43,745 nucleotides of DNA, from assembly GCF_004001045.1 (NCBI RefSeq), contig NZ_BIMK01000022.1, positions 1-43,745 of the forward strand, in the 5' to 3' direction. The translations under genes and the position numbers were made by a program. Each line of letters begins with the position of its first letter. Within the stretch, counting starts at the first letter, position 1. Origin of the DNA: Paenibacillus chibensis. GTDB taxonomy: Bacteria > Bacillota > Bacilli > Paenibacillales > Paenibacillaceae. Positions 13,438 through 23,100 of the stretch are shown here, one piece after another. The notes beneath the pieces were generated by a model. The model saw only the letters and a program-made list of their open reading frames with translations. It did no database searches and was not told where the DNA came from.

Positions 13438-14988
13438 TTATCCCTGCAGCTGCGGATTGGGCTTGAAATTTTGATTTCCGCCGCCGGATCGGCTAATGGG
13501 CTTGGCTGTAATATCACTAAATGTTCCGACATATTGAACCACGTCGCCGGAGTCATCTTTTACCGCATTAATCGTTAACAGCTCTAAGAATTCCTCGCCG
13601 TTCTTCCTGCGGTTCCAGATTTCTCCCTGCCAGCTTCCCTGCGCCTTGATTTCCGCCCACATCCTGCCGTAGAATTCGCCGGATTGACGGCCGGATTTCA
13701 GCACGCTTGGATTTTTGCCGATGACTTCTTCCTCCGTGTATCCCGTCAAATTCGTGAAGGCGGGATTCACGGCATTAATTCTTCCGCTTACATCCGTCAC
13801 GAGAATTCCCTGGCCGGTCGAGTTGAACACTTCCGAAGAAATGGCCAGTTTATCCTGAAAATACATCCATACGACGATCACGAGACTGGCCAGCGCAACC
13901 TGCGAAAGCGCCATGAAGCCGATCGAATACTGGCCGGTAACCGAATGGATGAAGGAAAGCATCAGCGGCGGGAAGAAGCCGCCCAGGCCCCCCATCATGG
14001 ACACGATCCCGTTCACGATCCCCGCCTGCTTGTTGAAATAAAAAGGTACGAGCTTGAATATAATTCCGTTGCCGAGTCCCGCGCAGACCGCTATGGTCAA
14101 ACAGCCGACCGTGTACAGGCCGATGGACGGCGAGAACGCCAGGATAATGGCGGCAATCGTCAGACCGACGAATACGCCCATGAGCAGAAACAGCGGTTTG
14201 AACTTATCCGCGAGCCACCCGCCTACCGGACGGAGGAAGGTTGCGGCCACGATGAAGCCGGCAGTCCGCATTCCCGCATCCACCTTCGCCAGCTCGAAAT
14301 TCGTTACCAGGAAGTTCGGCAGATACACCGTAAAAGCCACGAACGAACCGAATGTAATGAAGTAGAACAGAGAGAAAAACCACAGCTTTTCGTTTTTATA
14401 GACACCTTTGATTTGTTCCATGAGCGGCGTTTTGACCTTCGTTTCTTTGCGGTCGCCCAGGAATACGTTCAATACGGCGAATGCGAGCAGCAGAATCAGG
14501 TACAGCTGGATGGTTTTCGACCATCCGATTTGCGTTGCGATGACAGGTGCTGCGAAGGTAGTGATGGCCGTACCGACATTGCCCATGCCGTAAATCCCGT
14601 TCACCAGGCCCAGCTTTTCTTTCGAATAATATTTAGGAAGCGAGGTTACGCCGACCGAGAACACGGCTCCGCCCACCCCGAGAAACAGTCCGCCGATTAC
14701 GAGATGCGTAAAGGACGAGGCTGCGCTGATAAAATAAACCGGAAACAGCAGCAAAATGAAACTGGCGATAAAAACAATCCGTGCGCCAACGATGTTGGCG
14801 TAATACCCCAGCGGCAGCCGTAGGATAGAGCCAAGCACCACCGGAATCGCGGTCAGGATCGCCAGCCGGTCCGCCGGGATGGAAATATCCTCCTTGATAA
14901 ACGGCAGCAGCGCGGAGATGATGACCCATACCATAAAACCAAGCACCAAATTCATTGTTTGCAGCGGCAGCTGCACTTTTTTATTCAT
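13438..14988 (-). CDS. narK: Nitrate/nitrite transporter NarK fused to a C-terminal PAS domain
   Basis: Residues 1-380 are a 12-helix MFS nitrate transporter. The nitrate signature GMGNVGTAITTFAAP and the glycine-rich GGLGGFFPP are present, as are the two substrate arginines in IxRLPLG (about R57) and FLRPVGG (about R253). After the last helix the frame runs straight into a PAS domain (about 388-498), with VTDVSGRINAVNPAFTNLTG, EEEVIGKNPSVLKSG and the PAC strand VQYVGTFSDIT. The tail is Gly/Asn/Pro-rich. Ordinary NarK proteins end after helix 12. I chose ATG 14988, six bases after AAAGGTGA; TTG 14994 is abutting. First gene of narK-moaA-ywiC. Confidence 0.9.
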   Translation of the reverse strand: MNKKVQLPLQTMNLVLGFMVWVIISALLPFIKEDISIPADRLAILTAIPVVLGSILRLPLGYYANIVGARIVFIASFILLLFPVYFISAASSFTHLVIGGLFLGVGGAVFSVGVTSLPKYYSKEKLGLVNGIYGMGNVGTAITTFAAPVIATQIGWSKTIQLYLILLLAFAVLNVFLGDRKETKVKTPLMEQIKGVYKNEKLWFFSLFYFITFGSFVAFTVYLPNFLVTNFELAKVDAGMRTAGFIVAATFLRPVGGWLADKFKPLFLLMGVFVGLTIAAIILAFSPSIGLYTVGCLTIAVCAGLGNGIIFKLVPFYFNKQAGIVNGIVSMMGGLGGFFPPLMLSFIHSVTGQYSIGFMALSQVALASLVIVVWMYFQDKLAISSEVFNSTGQGILVTDVSGRINAVNPAFTNLTGYTEEEVIGKNPSVLKSGRQSGEFYGRMWAEIKAQGSWQGEIWNRRKNGEEFLELLTINAVKDDSGDVVQYVGTFSDITAKPISRSGGGNQNFKPNPQLQG

Positions 14989-15045
14989 TTCCAATCACCT
15001 TTTCTGAACGTAATGAATGGCTGCTTTCATTGATCCCCATGTCTC

Positions 15046-15051
15046 ATTGTA
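15046..15051 (-). promoter_or_regulatory. Candidate -10 of the narK operon
   Basis: The minus strand reads TACAAT about 58 bases before narK. The -35 position (TTATCT) is poor, as expected for an activator-dependent promoter, and the paired palindromes begin immediately upstream. Confidence 0.5.
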
Positions 15052-15073
15052 CGTGACATCCTTCACAAAGATA

Positions 15074-15113
15074 ATAGGGAAGTTCCCTGAAACTCATCAG
15101 GGAACTTCCCTAT
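15074..15113. promoter_or_regulatory. Paired palindromic operators upstream of narK, also a 17-bp hairpin
   Basis: Two arms of 17 bases (15074-15090 and 15097-15113) are perfect inverted repeats around a 6-base loop. Each arm contains its own 13-bp palindrome, AGGGAA-G-TTCCCT or its complement, with centres 23 bp apart. They lie 25 bp upstream of the narK -10. The motif resembles the TAGGG/CCCTA-type NreC sites reported in staphylococci. The hairpin could also terminate the upstream nre genes, but its T tract is weak. Confidence 0.6.
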
Positions 15114-15154
15114 ATCATGCAACCAGAATCATCCGATCTCCCTAAATCCCTCTA

Positions 15155-15802
15155 TTAGAAGTCCAGCAGCTTTTTCTTGAGCGCATACTCCACCAGCTCC
15201 GGACGGCTTTTCAAATTCAGCTTCTCCATGATTTTGGCCTTATGGGCTTCCACCGTTTTCACGGAGACGAACAGCTTTTCAGCGATTTCCTTATTGCCGT
15301 ACCCTTTGGCGATCAGAGGCAAAATCTCGATCTCGCGTTTGGACAGGCTGTTGAACGGATCGTTGTCCGCGCTCTCGCTGTCCTTCTTGATGAATTCCCT
15401 GACCAGCGAGGTGGCCATCTGCGGGTGAATATAGGTTCCTCCCTTATATACCATCCGGATGGCCGAAATCAGCTCTTCGTCGGGCGCATTCTTCAGCACA
15501 TAGCCGGAGGCGCCGTTCTTCAGTACATGGAACAGATAATCGTCATCGTCATACATGGTAAGGATCAGGATCTTCGTATTCGGAAAATCGCCGCTGATTT
15601 TGCCTGTCGCAATCAGCCCGCTCTCGCCCGGAGGCATGCTGAGGTCCATCAGGAGCACATCCGGCTGGTGCTTGGCCACCATCGCGTAAGCCTCTATGCC
15701 GTCTGCCGCGGTCGCGACGACCTCCATATCCTCCTGATAGTTCAGGATCATGGAAAAGCCGCTTCGAACCACCGCATGATCATCCGCTATGACAATTTTC
15801 AC
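15155..15802 (-). CDS. nreC: Nitrate/oxygen response regulator NreC
   Basis: 215-residue NarL/LuxR-family regulator. The receiver domain has the acidic pair at D7-D8, the phospho-acceptor D53 (LLMDLSMP) and the conserved K105-type lysine in GYVLKNA. The C-terminal helix-turn-helix (about 150-210) contains LSKREIEILPLIAKGYGNKEIA. Phosphorylated by NreB under oxygen limitation, it should activate narG and narK. The GTG start overlaps the nreB stop by four bases, indicating translational coupling. Third gene of nreABC. Confidence 0.93.
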   Translation of the reverse strand: MKIVIADDHAVVRSGFSMILNYQEDMEVVATAADGIEAYAMVAKHQPDVLLMDLSMPPGESGLIATGKISGDFPNTKILILTMYDDDDYLFHVLKNGASGYVLKNAPDEELISAIRMVYKGGTYIHPQMATSLVREFIKKDSESADNDPFNSLSKREIEILPLIAKGYGNKEIAEKLFVSVKTVEAHKAKIMEKLNLKSRPELVEYALKKKLLDF

Positions 15803-16878
15803 CGCGTATCGGCCTCCCTCTTGTTATCCTGTGTCAATGGAATGCGCAGCTCTACCTGCGTTCCCTCACCGGGAGCGGAATGCAGCTTGAACTGCCCGTC
15901 CACGAGCTCGGCGCGCTCGCGCATGCCGTACAAGCCGAGGCCCGTGCCTTTGGCTTCGTTCACGTTCATGTTAAAGCCTGCGCCGGTATCCTTCACGGTC
16001 AGCTGCAGGCTGCCCATCTCTTCGCATAGACGGACATGCACCTCGTCCGTACCGGCGTATTTCAGCGCATTCAGGACGGCTTCCTGGCAAATGCGGTATA
16101 CGACCGTCTCGATCTCGCTGCTGTAGCGGGCCGCGGACAGCTCTGCCGAGAAATCGACGAGCAGGCCGTAGTTTTTCTCGATCCACTTGAAATGCGAGCG
16201 GAATGCGGCCTCGAGTCCCAAGTCATCCAGCGATGCCGGTCGCAGCTCCACCGACATATGGCGGATATCGTCCAGCAGGCGCGTCAACGACACCTCGGTC
16301 TGCTGCAGCTTCTGCAGCACATCTTCGCCTACATCCATATATTTGACCACACGCAGGTCCACAAGCGAGCTCAGCAGCTCCTGGGCGACGCTGTCATGAA
16401 GCTCCCGGGAAATCCGTTTCCGCTCGTCCTCCTGCGCTTTAATAACGTATTTCAGCAAATTCGAGCGCTGGAGCATCTCCTGCGTCTTTTGCTGTTTGGT
16501 CAGGTCGAGCAGCATTAAGACGCGTATCCCCCGTTCCTCGTCAATGGTATGATAGCTGGCCGCATAAGGAACCACGCCTTCGTTCCTTGTTTTAAGATAC
16601 ACCTGGAACGAGGAAAAATCCCCTTTCGGATAATCCAGATAGCATTTCGCGCAGGATATCTGATCCTTTTCATCCGTGTAGCCTTTGCAGGTCTGGCAGA
16701 AGGAGTCGTCGACGCCGGAATGCATCCGCTCGATCACGTCGATGTCCAGAATGTTCTCCGCCGCCGGGTTCATGGCGACCACGCTGCCCTTTTCGTCGAT
16801 AAAAAAAATGGCTTCCATGCTGTTCGCGTACATCTTCTTGAGCAGATCGCTTAAATGCTCATCCGTCATCTGAATCAA
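15799..16878 (-). CDS. nreB: Oxygen-sensing histidine kinase NreB
   Basis: 359-residue cytoplasmic kinase. A PAS domain (about 12-125) holds C61, C64, C76 and C79 in the C-x2-C-x11-C-x2-C spacing that binds the oxygen-labile [4Fe-4S] cluster of staphylococcal NreB. A HisKA_3 dimerisation helix follows with the phosphorylated H161 (RELHDSVAQ), then an HATPase_c domain with NALKYA, DTGAGF and GTGLGLYGM. There is no membrane segment. The start is TTG, with GGAGGTGA seven bases upstream, overlapping the nreA stop. Confidence 0.95.
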   Translation of the reverse strand: MIQMTDEHLSDLLKKMYANSMEAIFFIDEKGSVVAMNPAAENILDIDVIERMHSGVDDSFCQTCKGYTDEKDQISCAKCYLDYPKGDFSSFQVYLKTRNEGVVPYAASYHTIDEERGIRVLMLLDLTKQQKTQEMLQRSNLLKYVIKAQEDERKRISRELHDSVAQELLSSLVDLRVVKYMDVGEDVLQKLQQTEVSLTRLLDDIRHMSVELRPASLDDLGLEAAFRSHFKWIEKNYGLLVDFSAELSAARYSSEIETVVYRICQEAVLNALKYAGTDEVHVRLCEEMGSLQLTVKDTGAGFNMNVNEAKGTGLGLYGMRERAELVDGQFKLHSAPGEGTQVELRIPLTQDNKREADTR

Positions 16879-17339
16879 GACTGCGTCACCTCCCTGGCAT
16901 GAAAAGCGCCGAATTCCGCTCCAAGCCCTTCCTGAAACCGTTCGAAAGCAGCTTGGTCCAGCCGGTTTTCATTACGGTAACCGACAAGCAAAACGCCTTT
17001 AACCCGGCTATCTTCCCACAAAGGGATCGCCCCCAGGCTCTTCAGCTGCTCCGCCACGATGATCGGATAATTGAACAAATCCCGGGATTCGATATCGGCG
17101 TTCACGTTCTGGATCAGCATCGGCTTGCCGGTTTTGAACACCATGCCCGCAATGCCCTTGCCCGAATGCAGCACGATCCGCTTATAGCGCTCGTTAATGT
17201 TCCCGGAGGCATACTGCCACGTTAATACGAATCGGTCCTCAGCCGGCTGCACCAGAGCCATGGACACGAAGTCGAATTGAAACCGGCCCCGGAGCTTGTC
17301 GATTTCCTCTTGGTAATGATAAATCGGCTGATTCTTCAT
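16875..17339 (-). CDS. nreA: Nitrate receptor NreA (GAF domain)
   Basis: A 154-residue single GAF-domain protein. In Staphylococcus NreA binds nitrate and relieves inhibition of NreB, so that the nitrate reductase genes are induced only when oxygen is low and nitrate is present. The GKGIAGMVFKTGKPMLIQNV stretch is the typical GAF core. It lies directly upstream of nreB with a four-base overlap and 48 bases downstream of narI, so the sensor is encoded in the same transcription direction as the enzyme it controls. Confidence 0.9.
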   Translation of the reverse strand: MKNQPIYHYQEEIDKLRGRFQFDFVSMALVQPAEDRFVLTWQYASGNINERYKRIVLHSGKGIAGMVFKTGKPMLIQNVNADIESRDLFNYPIIVAEQLKSLGAIPLWEDSRVKGVLLVGYRNENRLDQAAFERFQEGLGAEFGAFHAREVTQS

Positions 17340-17362
17340 AACGATAACTCCTCTGATGTAGA

Positions 17363-17385
17363 AAAGAAGGCTCTTCGCCTTCTTT
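17363..17385 (-). terminator. Weak hairpin between narI and nreA
   Basis: Stem AAAGAAGGC (17363-17371) pairs with GCCTTCTTT (17377-17385) around TCTTC; the minus strand continues TTCTAC. The short T run suggests an attenuator or processing site rather than a full stop, lowering nreABC expression relative to narGHJI. Confidence 0.45.
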
Positions 17386-17387
17386 GT

Positions 17388-18080
17388 CTACGATTCATAT
17401 TTGCGGTGCTTTCTATAAAGGATATATCTTCTGCCGGCATAATTCAACGGAACGCTCCACACATGCACGAGCCGGGTAAACGGCCACAGCGCGAAAATCC
17501 CGAATCCGGCCAGCATATGAATCTTGAAGGACAGCGGTACGTTTGCCATGAGCGCCGCATCCGGCCGGAGTATGAACAAATCACGGAACCAAATCGAAAT
17601 GTTTTCCCGATAATTGAATTCAGGCTGGACGGCGTTCGTGACGAGCGTGCTGTACATCCCCATGAACACGATAAACAGCAGCAATACGTTCACGATCATA
17701 TCCGAGGCGGAGCTGAGCTGGCGGACGTTCTTGATCGTAAAGCGGCGCGAGGTCAGCAGAATCATGCCGCCCAAAGTCAGGATGCCGAAGATGCTTCCAA
17801 TGTACACGGCTCCGATGTGATACATATGATTGCTGATCCCCATCGCCTCCATCCAGGACTGGGGAATGGCAAGCCCCGCGACGTGACCGCCGATCACCGG
17901 AATGATGCCCAGATGGAACATCAGGCTGCCCAGCTTCAGCTTCTTTTTCTCGATGAATTCGCTGGACTTGGCCGTCCAGTTGAACTGGTCGGTGCGGTAA
18001 CGGTAAAGGTGTCCGACGATAAATACCGCGAGGCAGATGTAGGGAAAGATGACCCACAGAAACTGATTAATCATGCTCAT
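17388..18080 (-). CDS. narI: Respiratory nitrate reductase gamma subunit, cytochrome b
   Basis: 230-residue, five-helix membrane subunit that takes electrons from menaquinol and anchors NarGH on the cytoplasmic face. Four histidines for the two b haems are visible: H56, H66, H188 and H206, closely matching E. coli NarI positions. The sequence ends with a basic cytoplasmic tail. AGGAGGCGGAGG lies just before the ATG, inside the end of narJ, giving a 14-base overlap and coupled translation. Confidence 0.96.
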   Translation of the reverse strand: MSMINQFLWVIFPYICLAVFIVGHLYRYRTDQFNWTAKSSEFIEKKKLKLGSLMFHLGIIPVIGGHVAGLAIPQSWMEAMGISNHMYHIGAVYIGSIFGILTLGGMILLTSRRFTIKNVRQLSSASDMIVNVLLLFIVFMGMYSTLVTNAVQPEFNYRENISIWFRDLFILRPDAALMANVPLSFKIHMLAGFGIFALWPFTRLVHVWSVPLNYAGRRYILYRKHRKYES

Positions 18081-18645
18081 GAGCCTCCGCCTCCTGTTGG
18101 ATGCATGCTTTGAACGTTTCGCGCAGCCCTTGGACGAGATGGAAATACGGGCTTTCGAACTTCTCCAGCGCCTTCAGCAGATGGTAGGTGCCGTCCTCCA
18201 TGACCGCCAGCATGAGATCCAGGCTCTCCGCCGCTTCCTTCTCATGCCCCTGCCAATGGGCGGCATAGATAAACTCGCACATAAGCGGAAGGTAATCGGA
18301 CAGCTCCGAGCTGTCGATATCGAGACCGAACAGCGGATACGTTTCTTTGAGTTTCGCAAGCATTTGACCCCGGTCCCGACTGTCCTCAAACTTATGATAG
18401 GTCATGTAAAGCGTCGTCTTTTTCTGAAAATCGAACGTCTGGACGTACAGCTCCTCGATCTGCTCCATGCTGTATTCATGCATGAGGTTCCAGAATGTCC
18501 GGACCGATGCGTAGGCCGGATGGGAGGAGTCCAGCGACTCCTCCAGAACGGACGGGTGAAAATCCAGCTTCTCCGGATAGGTCAGCATCTGCGCGAAAAA
18601 TCCGAACACATTTTTATATTCATGCAGCTTTCCGAGATTAATCAC
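18067..18645 (-). CDS. narJ: Nitrate reductase assembly chaperone NarJ
   Basis: About 192-residue soluble chaperone of the NarJ/TorD family that holds NarG during molybdenum cofactor insertion. It is almost wholly helical, with the YVQTFDF stretch and SDYLPLMCEFIY region typical of the family. The tail is acidic and His-rich (QEAEAHEHD). I chose GTG at 18645 because GGGGGGA lies six bases before it; the start overlaps the narH stop by eight bases. The open frame extends further upstream within narH, but that part is the shadow of narH. Confidence 0.9.
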   Translation of the reverse strand: MINLGKLHEYKNVFGFFAQMLTYPEKLDFHPSVLEESLDSSHPAYASVRTFWNLMHEYSMEQIEELYVQTFDFQKKTTLYMTYHKFEDSRDRGQMLAKLKETYPLFGLDIDSSELSDYLPLMCEFIYAAHWQGHEKEAAESLDLMLAVMEDGTYHLLKALEKFESPYFHLVQGLRETFKACIQQEAEAHEHD

Positions 18646-20173
18646 GCCAGATCCCCCCATAGAAGTTCTCTTCGTACAGTTCCTTGCCGGTTTTGCCCTG
18701 CGGGCTTGCCGGTCCGCAGCCGCTGCAGCCCGAGCTGAAGCCTTCCAGGCCTTGGGAGCGGTACACGTCCATATGGCTTTCTTTGTGCGACGTTGGCACC
18801 ACGAAGCGGTCATCGTATTTGGCGATGGCAAGCAGCCGGTACATCTGCTTCATTTGATGGGCCGTGAGTCCGACCCGCGCTAGCCGCGCTTCGTCAAACT
18901 CGGCGCCGGAAGATTGAGTACGCATGTAGGAGCGCATCATCGCCATCTTTTGCAAGGCTTCCTTGACCGTCACGGTATCGCCTGCCGTCAGCAGGTTCGC
19001 GAGGTATTGGATCGGCGTGCGCATCTCTTCGATTGCCGGGAAAATCATGTCCGGATTCTCGATCGAATCCCTGCCTTCGAAATAGTTCATGATCGGGCTG
19101 AGCGGCGGTACATACCATACCATTGGCAGCGTCCGATACTCCGGATGAAGCGGGAAGGCCAGCTTGTATTCGATCGCGAGCTTATAGACCGGCGAGTTTT
19201 GGGCTGCCTCGATCCATTCCTCGGTCAATCCATCCTTGCGAGCTTGCTCGATGACCGCCGGATCGTTCGAATCAAGGAACAGGCTGCACTGAGCCTGGTA
19301 CAAATCCTTTTCATCCGGCGTGGAGGCTGCTTCCTGCACGCGGTCCGCGTCATAAAGCATGACGCCCAGATACCGGATGCGGCCAGTGCAGGTTTCCGAG
19401 CATACCGTCGGCAGTCCCGCTTCGATTCTCGGGAAACAGAAGGTGCATTTCTCGGCCTTGTTCGTTTTCCAGTTGAAGTACACCTTTTTGTAAGGGCAGC
19501 CGGTCATGCAGTAACGCCAGCCGCGGCAGGCTTCCTGGTCGACGAGCACGATGCCGTCCTCATCCCGCTTGTACATGGCGCCCGATGGGCAGGAGGCCAC
19601 GCAGCTAGGATTCAGGCAGTGCTCGCACAGGCGGGGAAGATACATCATGAAGGTCTGCTCGAAGTTGAACTTGATCTCTTCCTCGATCTTTTCGATATTC
19701 GGATCCTTCGGACCCGTCACATGGGCGCCAGCCAGATCGTCTTCCCAGTTCGGACCCCATTCAAGGTTCATCGTTTCCCCGGTTATCGCCGATTTCGGAC
19801 GGGCTACCGGCTGATGCTTTTTCTCCCCGGCATTCGTCAGATGCTCATAGTTGTAAGTCCAGGGCTCATAGTAATCCTTCATTTCCGGCATATCGGGATT
19901 GTAGAAAATTTTGCCGAGCGCGATTTTGGACAGCTTGCTGCCGGATTTCAGCTGCAGCTTGCCCTTTTTCAGCGTCCAGCCTCCCTTGTACTTCTCCTGG
20001 TCCTCCCAGCGGATCGGATAGCCGACGCCCGGCTTCGTTTCCACGTTGTTGAACCACATGTATTCCGCACCCGGACGGTTCGTCCAGGTGCTCTTGCACG
20101 TCACGCTGCACGTATGGCAGCCGATGCATTTATCCAGATTCATGACCATGGCGACTTGCGCTTTAATCTTCAA
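18638..20173 (-). CDS. narH: Respiratory nitrate reductase beta subunit, Fe-S protein
   Basis: 511-residue electron-transfer subunit linking NarI to NarG. It has four cysteine groups for three [4Fe-4S] and one [3Fe-4S] cluster, including C16, C19, C22 and C26. The CRGWRYCMTGCP group has Trp in place of one Cys, the hallmark of the [3Fe-4S] site. A C-terminal CSGCG motif near the end is an addition of low-complexity type (SSGCSGCGPASPQG). The start is TTG with AGAGGTGG upstream, overlapping the narG stop by 11 bases. Confidence 0.96.
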   Translation of the reverse strand: MKIKAQVAMVMNLDKCIGCHTCSVTCKSTWTNRPGAEYMWFNNVETKPGVGYPIRWEDQEKYKGGWTLKKGKLQLKSGSKLSKIALGKIFYNPDMPEMKDYYEPWTYNYEHLTNAGEKKHQPVARPKSAITGETMNLEWGPNWEDDLAGAHVTGPKDPNIEKIEEEIKFNFEQTFMMYLPRLCEHCLNPSCVASCPSGAMYKRDEDGIVLVDQEACRGWRYCMTGCPYKKVYFNWKTNKAEKCTFCFPRIEAGLPTVCSETCTGRIRYLGVMLYDADRVQEAASTPDEKDLYQAQCSLFLDSNDPAVIEQARKDGLTEEWIEAAQNSPVYKLAIEYKLAFPLHPEYRTLPMVWYVPPLSPIMNYFEGRDSIENPDMIFPAIEEMRTPIQYLANLLTAGDTVTVKEALQKMAMMRSYMRTQSSGAEFDEARLARVGLTAHQMKQMYRLLAIAKYDDRFVVPTSHKESHMDVYRSQGLEGFSSGCSGCGPASPQGKTGKELYEENFYGGIWRD

Positions 20174-23100
20174 GCCAATCCACCTCTTTCATTTTGCGGA
20201 CAGCCACGTATACATCCCGCTGGTTGCCGATCGGTCCGTAGTAGTTAAATCCATAGCTGAGTTGGGCATAACCCCCGACCATCTGGGTCGGCTTCACATG
20301 TATTCTTGTCGGCGCGTTGTGGCTGCCGCCGCGATCCTTCGTAATTTCCGATCCCGGCACGTTGATATGCTTATCCTGCGCGTGATACATGTACATCGTG
20401 CCTTTCGGCATCCGGTGGCTGACGACGGCGCGGGCGGTAACGACGCCGTTGCGGTTGTATACCTCCAGCCAGTCGTTGTCCTGGATGTCGTTCGCCGCTG
20501 CATCGTCATTGTTGATCCATACCGTCGGTCCGCCGCGGAACAGCGTCAGCATGTGCAGGTTATCCTGGTACGTGCTGTGAATGTTCCATTTGCCGTGCGG
20601 TGTCAAATAGCGGAGCACGAGCGTGTCCTTGCCTCCGGTAATCTGCTTGTCGCGAGGTCCGAACACCATCGGAGGCAGCGTCGGTTTATACACCGGCAGC
20701 GCCTCGCCGAACTGCAGGAAGATCTCATGATCGATATAGAAATGCTGTCTGCCGGTCAGCGTGCGGAACGGCACGAGCCGCTCGATGTTCGTCGTGAACG
20801 GCGAGTATCTTCTTCCCATTTTGTTCGAGCCGCTGAACACCGGCGTCGGAATGACTTCCCGCGGCTGGGCCGTGATGCTCTGGAACGTGATGCGCTCGGC
20901 CGCGCGGTCCGCGGAAATATCTTTCAGGCTGACGCCCGTGTCATTCTCCGCGGACTCCCAGGCGCGCTGCGACACCTTGCCGTTCGTCGCCGAAGATATA
21001 TTGAGAATGGCGTCTGCCGCGTTTCTTGCGGTATGAAGCTTCGGCAGGCCATTTTTGATCGTGTCGTCGTAATACGTGCCGTTCATGCGTTTCAGCTCCT
21101 CATACTCCTCAGCTACCGAGAAGCTGACGCCGTGCGCTCCAACCTTGCCCGTGGCCAGGTTCGGACCTAGCGTCACGAATTTATCGTAAATTTTCGTATA
21201 GTCGCGTTCGATCACCGTCAGGTTTGGCATCGTTTTGCCCGGAATCGCTTCGATCTCGCCTTTGCGCCAATCCAGCACTTTGCCGTAAGGCTGGGCAATC
21301 TCGCTGATCGAATCATGGGCCAGCGGGCTGGTCACAAGATCCTTGTATACGCCCGGAAGATGCGTTTTGGCCATCTCCGAGAAGACTTCCGCGATCGTTC
21401 TGTAAATATCCCAGTCCGAGCGCGATTCCCACAGCGGATCCACTGCCGGATTGAACGGATGGACGAACGGATGCATATCGGTGGAGGACAAGTCGGTTTT
21501 TTCGTACCAGGTCGCTGCCGGCAGCACCACGTCCGCATACATCGGCGTCGAGGTCATCCGGAAGTCGAGCGCGACCAGCAGGTCCAGCTTGCCTTCGACG
21601 TCCTCGCGCCACACCATTTCCTCCGGCTTATCCTCTTCGTTCGGGGTCGAGAGCAGGCTGTCCGAAGCGCCAAGCAAATGCTTCATGAAGTACTCCTGGC
21701 CTTTGGCGGAGCTCGAAATCAGGTTGGAGCGCCATACGAACAGCGATCTCGGGAAGTTCTCCGGCGCATCGGGATCCTCGGCCGCAAACCTGGTATCTCC
21801 GGAAACGATTTGTTCAAGCGTATGCTTCACGATCTCTTCATTGCTCGTCTTGCCCTGGCTGGCCGCTTCTTCAGCGAACGTCAGGCTGTTCTTGTTGAAC
21901 TGCGGATAGGACGGAAGCCAGCCGAGTCTGGCGGCAAGGACGTTATAATCGGCCGGATGCTGGTAACGGATATCCCCTCCCGTAGGCGATTTCAGGGAAT
22001 CGGCACCCATCTCTTCGTATTTCCACTGGTCGGTCGCAAAATAGAAGTACGAAGTCGCATTTTGCTGACGCGGCTGACCCTGCCAGTCTTTGGCGAAGGC
22101 AACCGTGGACCAGCCCTCGATCGGACGGCATTTTTCCTGGCCGACGTAATGCGCCCAGCCGCCGCCGTTCACGCCTTGGGAGGCTGTCAGGATGACCAGG
22201 TTCAGAATGGAGCGATAGATCGTGTCGCTGTTGAACCAGTGGTTGATGCCTGCGCCCATGATGATCATGGAGCGGCCCCCGGTATCCAGCGAGTTCTGTG
22301 CGAATTCCCTTGCGATCTGAACGACGACCGAAGCCTTCACGCCGGTGATTTTCTCCTGCCAGGCCGGCGTGTAGAAGCAGTCCGCATCCTCATATCGAAC
22401 TGCATGCTGCTCGCTGCCCGCGCGTTCAATGCCATACTGGCTGAGCATCAAATCATAAACCGTGGCCACGAGGCGTTCGGTTCCGTCGGCCAGCCAAATT
22501 TTCTTCGCCGGAATTTGGCGTTCGAACGTACCGTTGGCGTTGTTATCAAAGAACGGGAAGCTAATCGTCTGCGTCTCCGCCCCTTGGGATTCCACGGAAA
22601 GCGCCGGCGCAATGACCGAGCCGTCCTCGCGTTCCAGAATCAGGTTCCACTTCTTGTCTTGCTCCCAGCGCTGTCCCATCGTACCGTTCGGAACCGTAAT
22701 TTCATTTCTGTTCTCGTCGATTATGACCGGCTTCCACTCGGCATGCTGCGAGGCGTCGCCCAAATCGCTTGCCCGCAGGAAGCGTCCTGCCTTATAACCG
22801 CCCTCATGCTCATCCAAGAGCAGAAGGAACGGCATATCCGTATATTGCTTAGCGTAATTCAGGAACATCGGCTCCTGACGCTTGTGATAAAATTCGCTTA
22901 GAATAACATGCGTCATCGCTTGAGCGACTGCCGCGTCCGTTCCGGGATTCGGTGCCAGCCAGTTATCCGCGAATTTGACGTTCTCCGCATAGTCCGGAGC
23001 TACGGATACCACCTTGGTGCCTTTATAGCGGACCTCCGTCATGAAGTGGGCGTCCGGCGTCCGGGTTAACGGCACGTTCGAGCCCCACATGATCAGGTAA

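Noticed and set aside
13684..14823. A 379-codon plus-strand frame opposite narK
   Set aside because: Rich in His, Arg, Gln and Glu with no hydrophobic core; a shadow of the membrane protein gene.
18646..18831. N-terminal extension of the narJ frame
   Set aside because: It lies wholly inside narH; the GTG at 18645 has a ribosome site and gives the usual NarJ length.
20046..22901. Long plus-strand open frames (374 and 528 codons) opposite narG
   Set aside because: They are antisense shadows of the highly conserved narG coding frame, Arg/His/Leu-rich, with no ribosome sites or recognisable domains.
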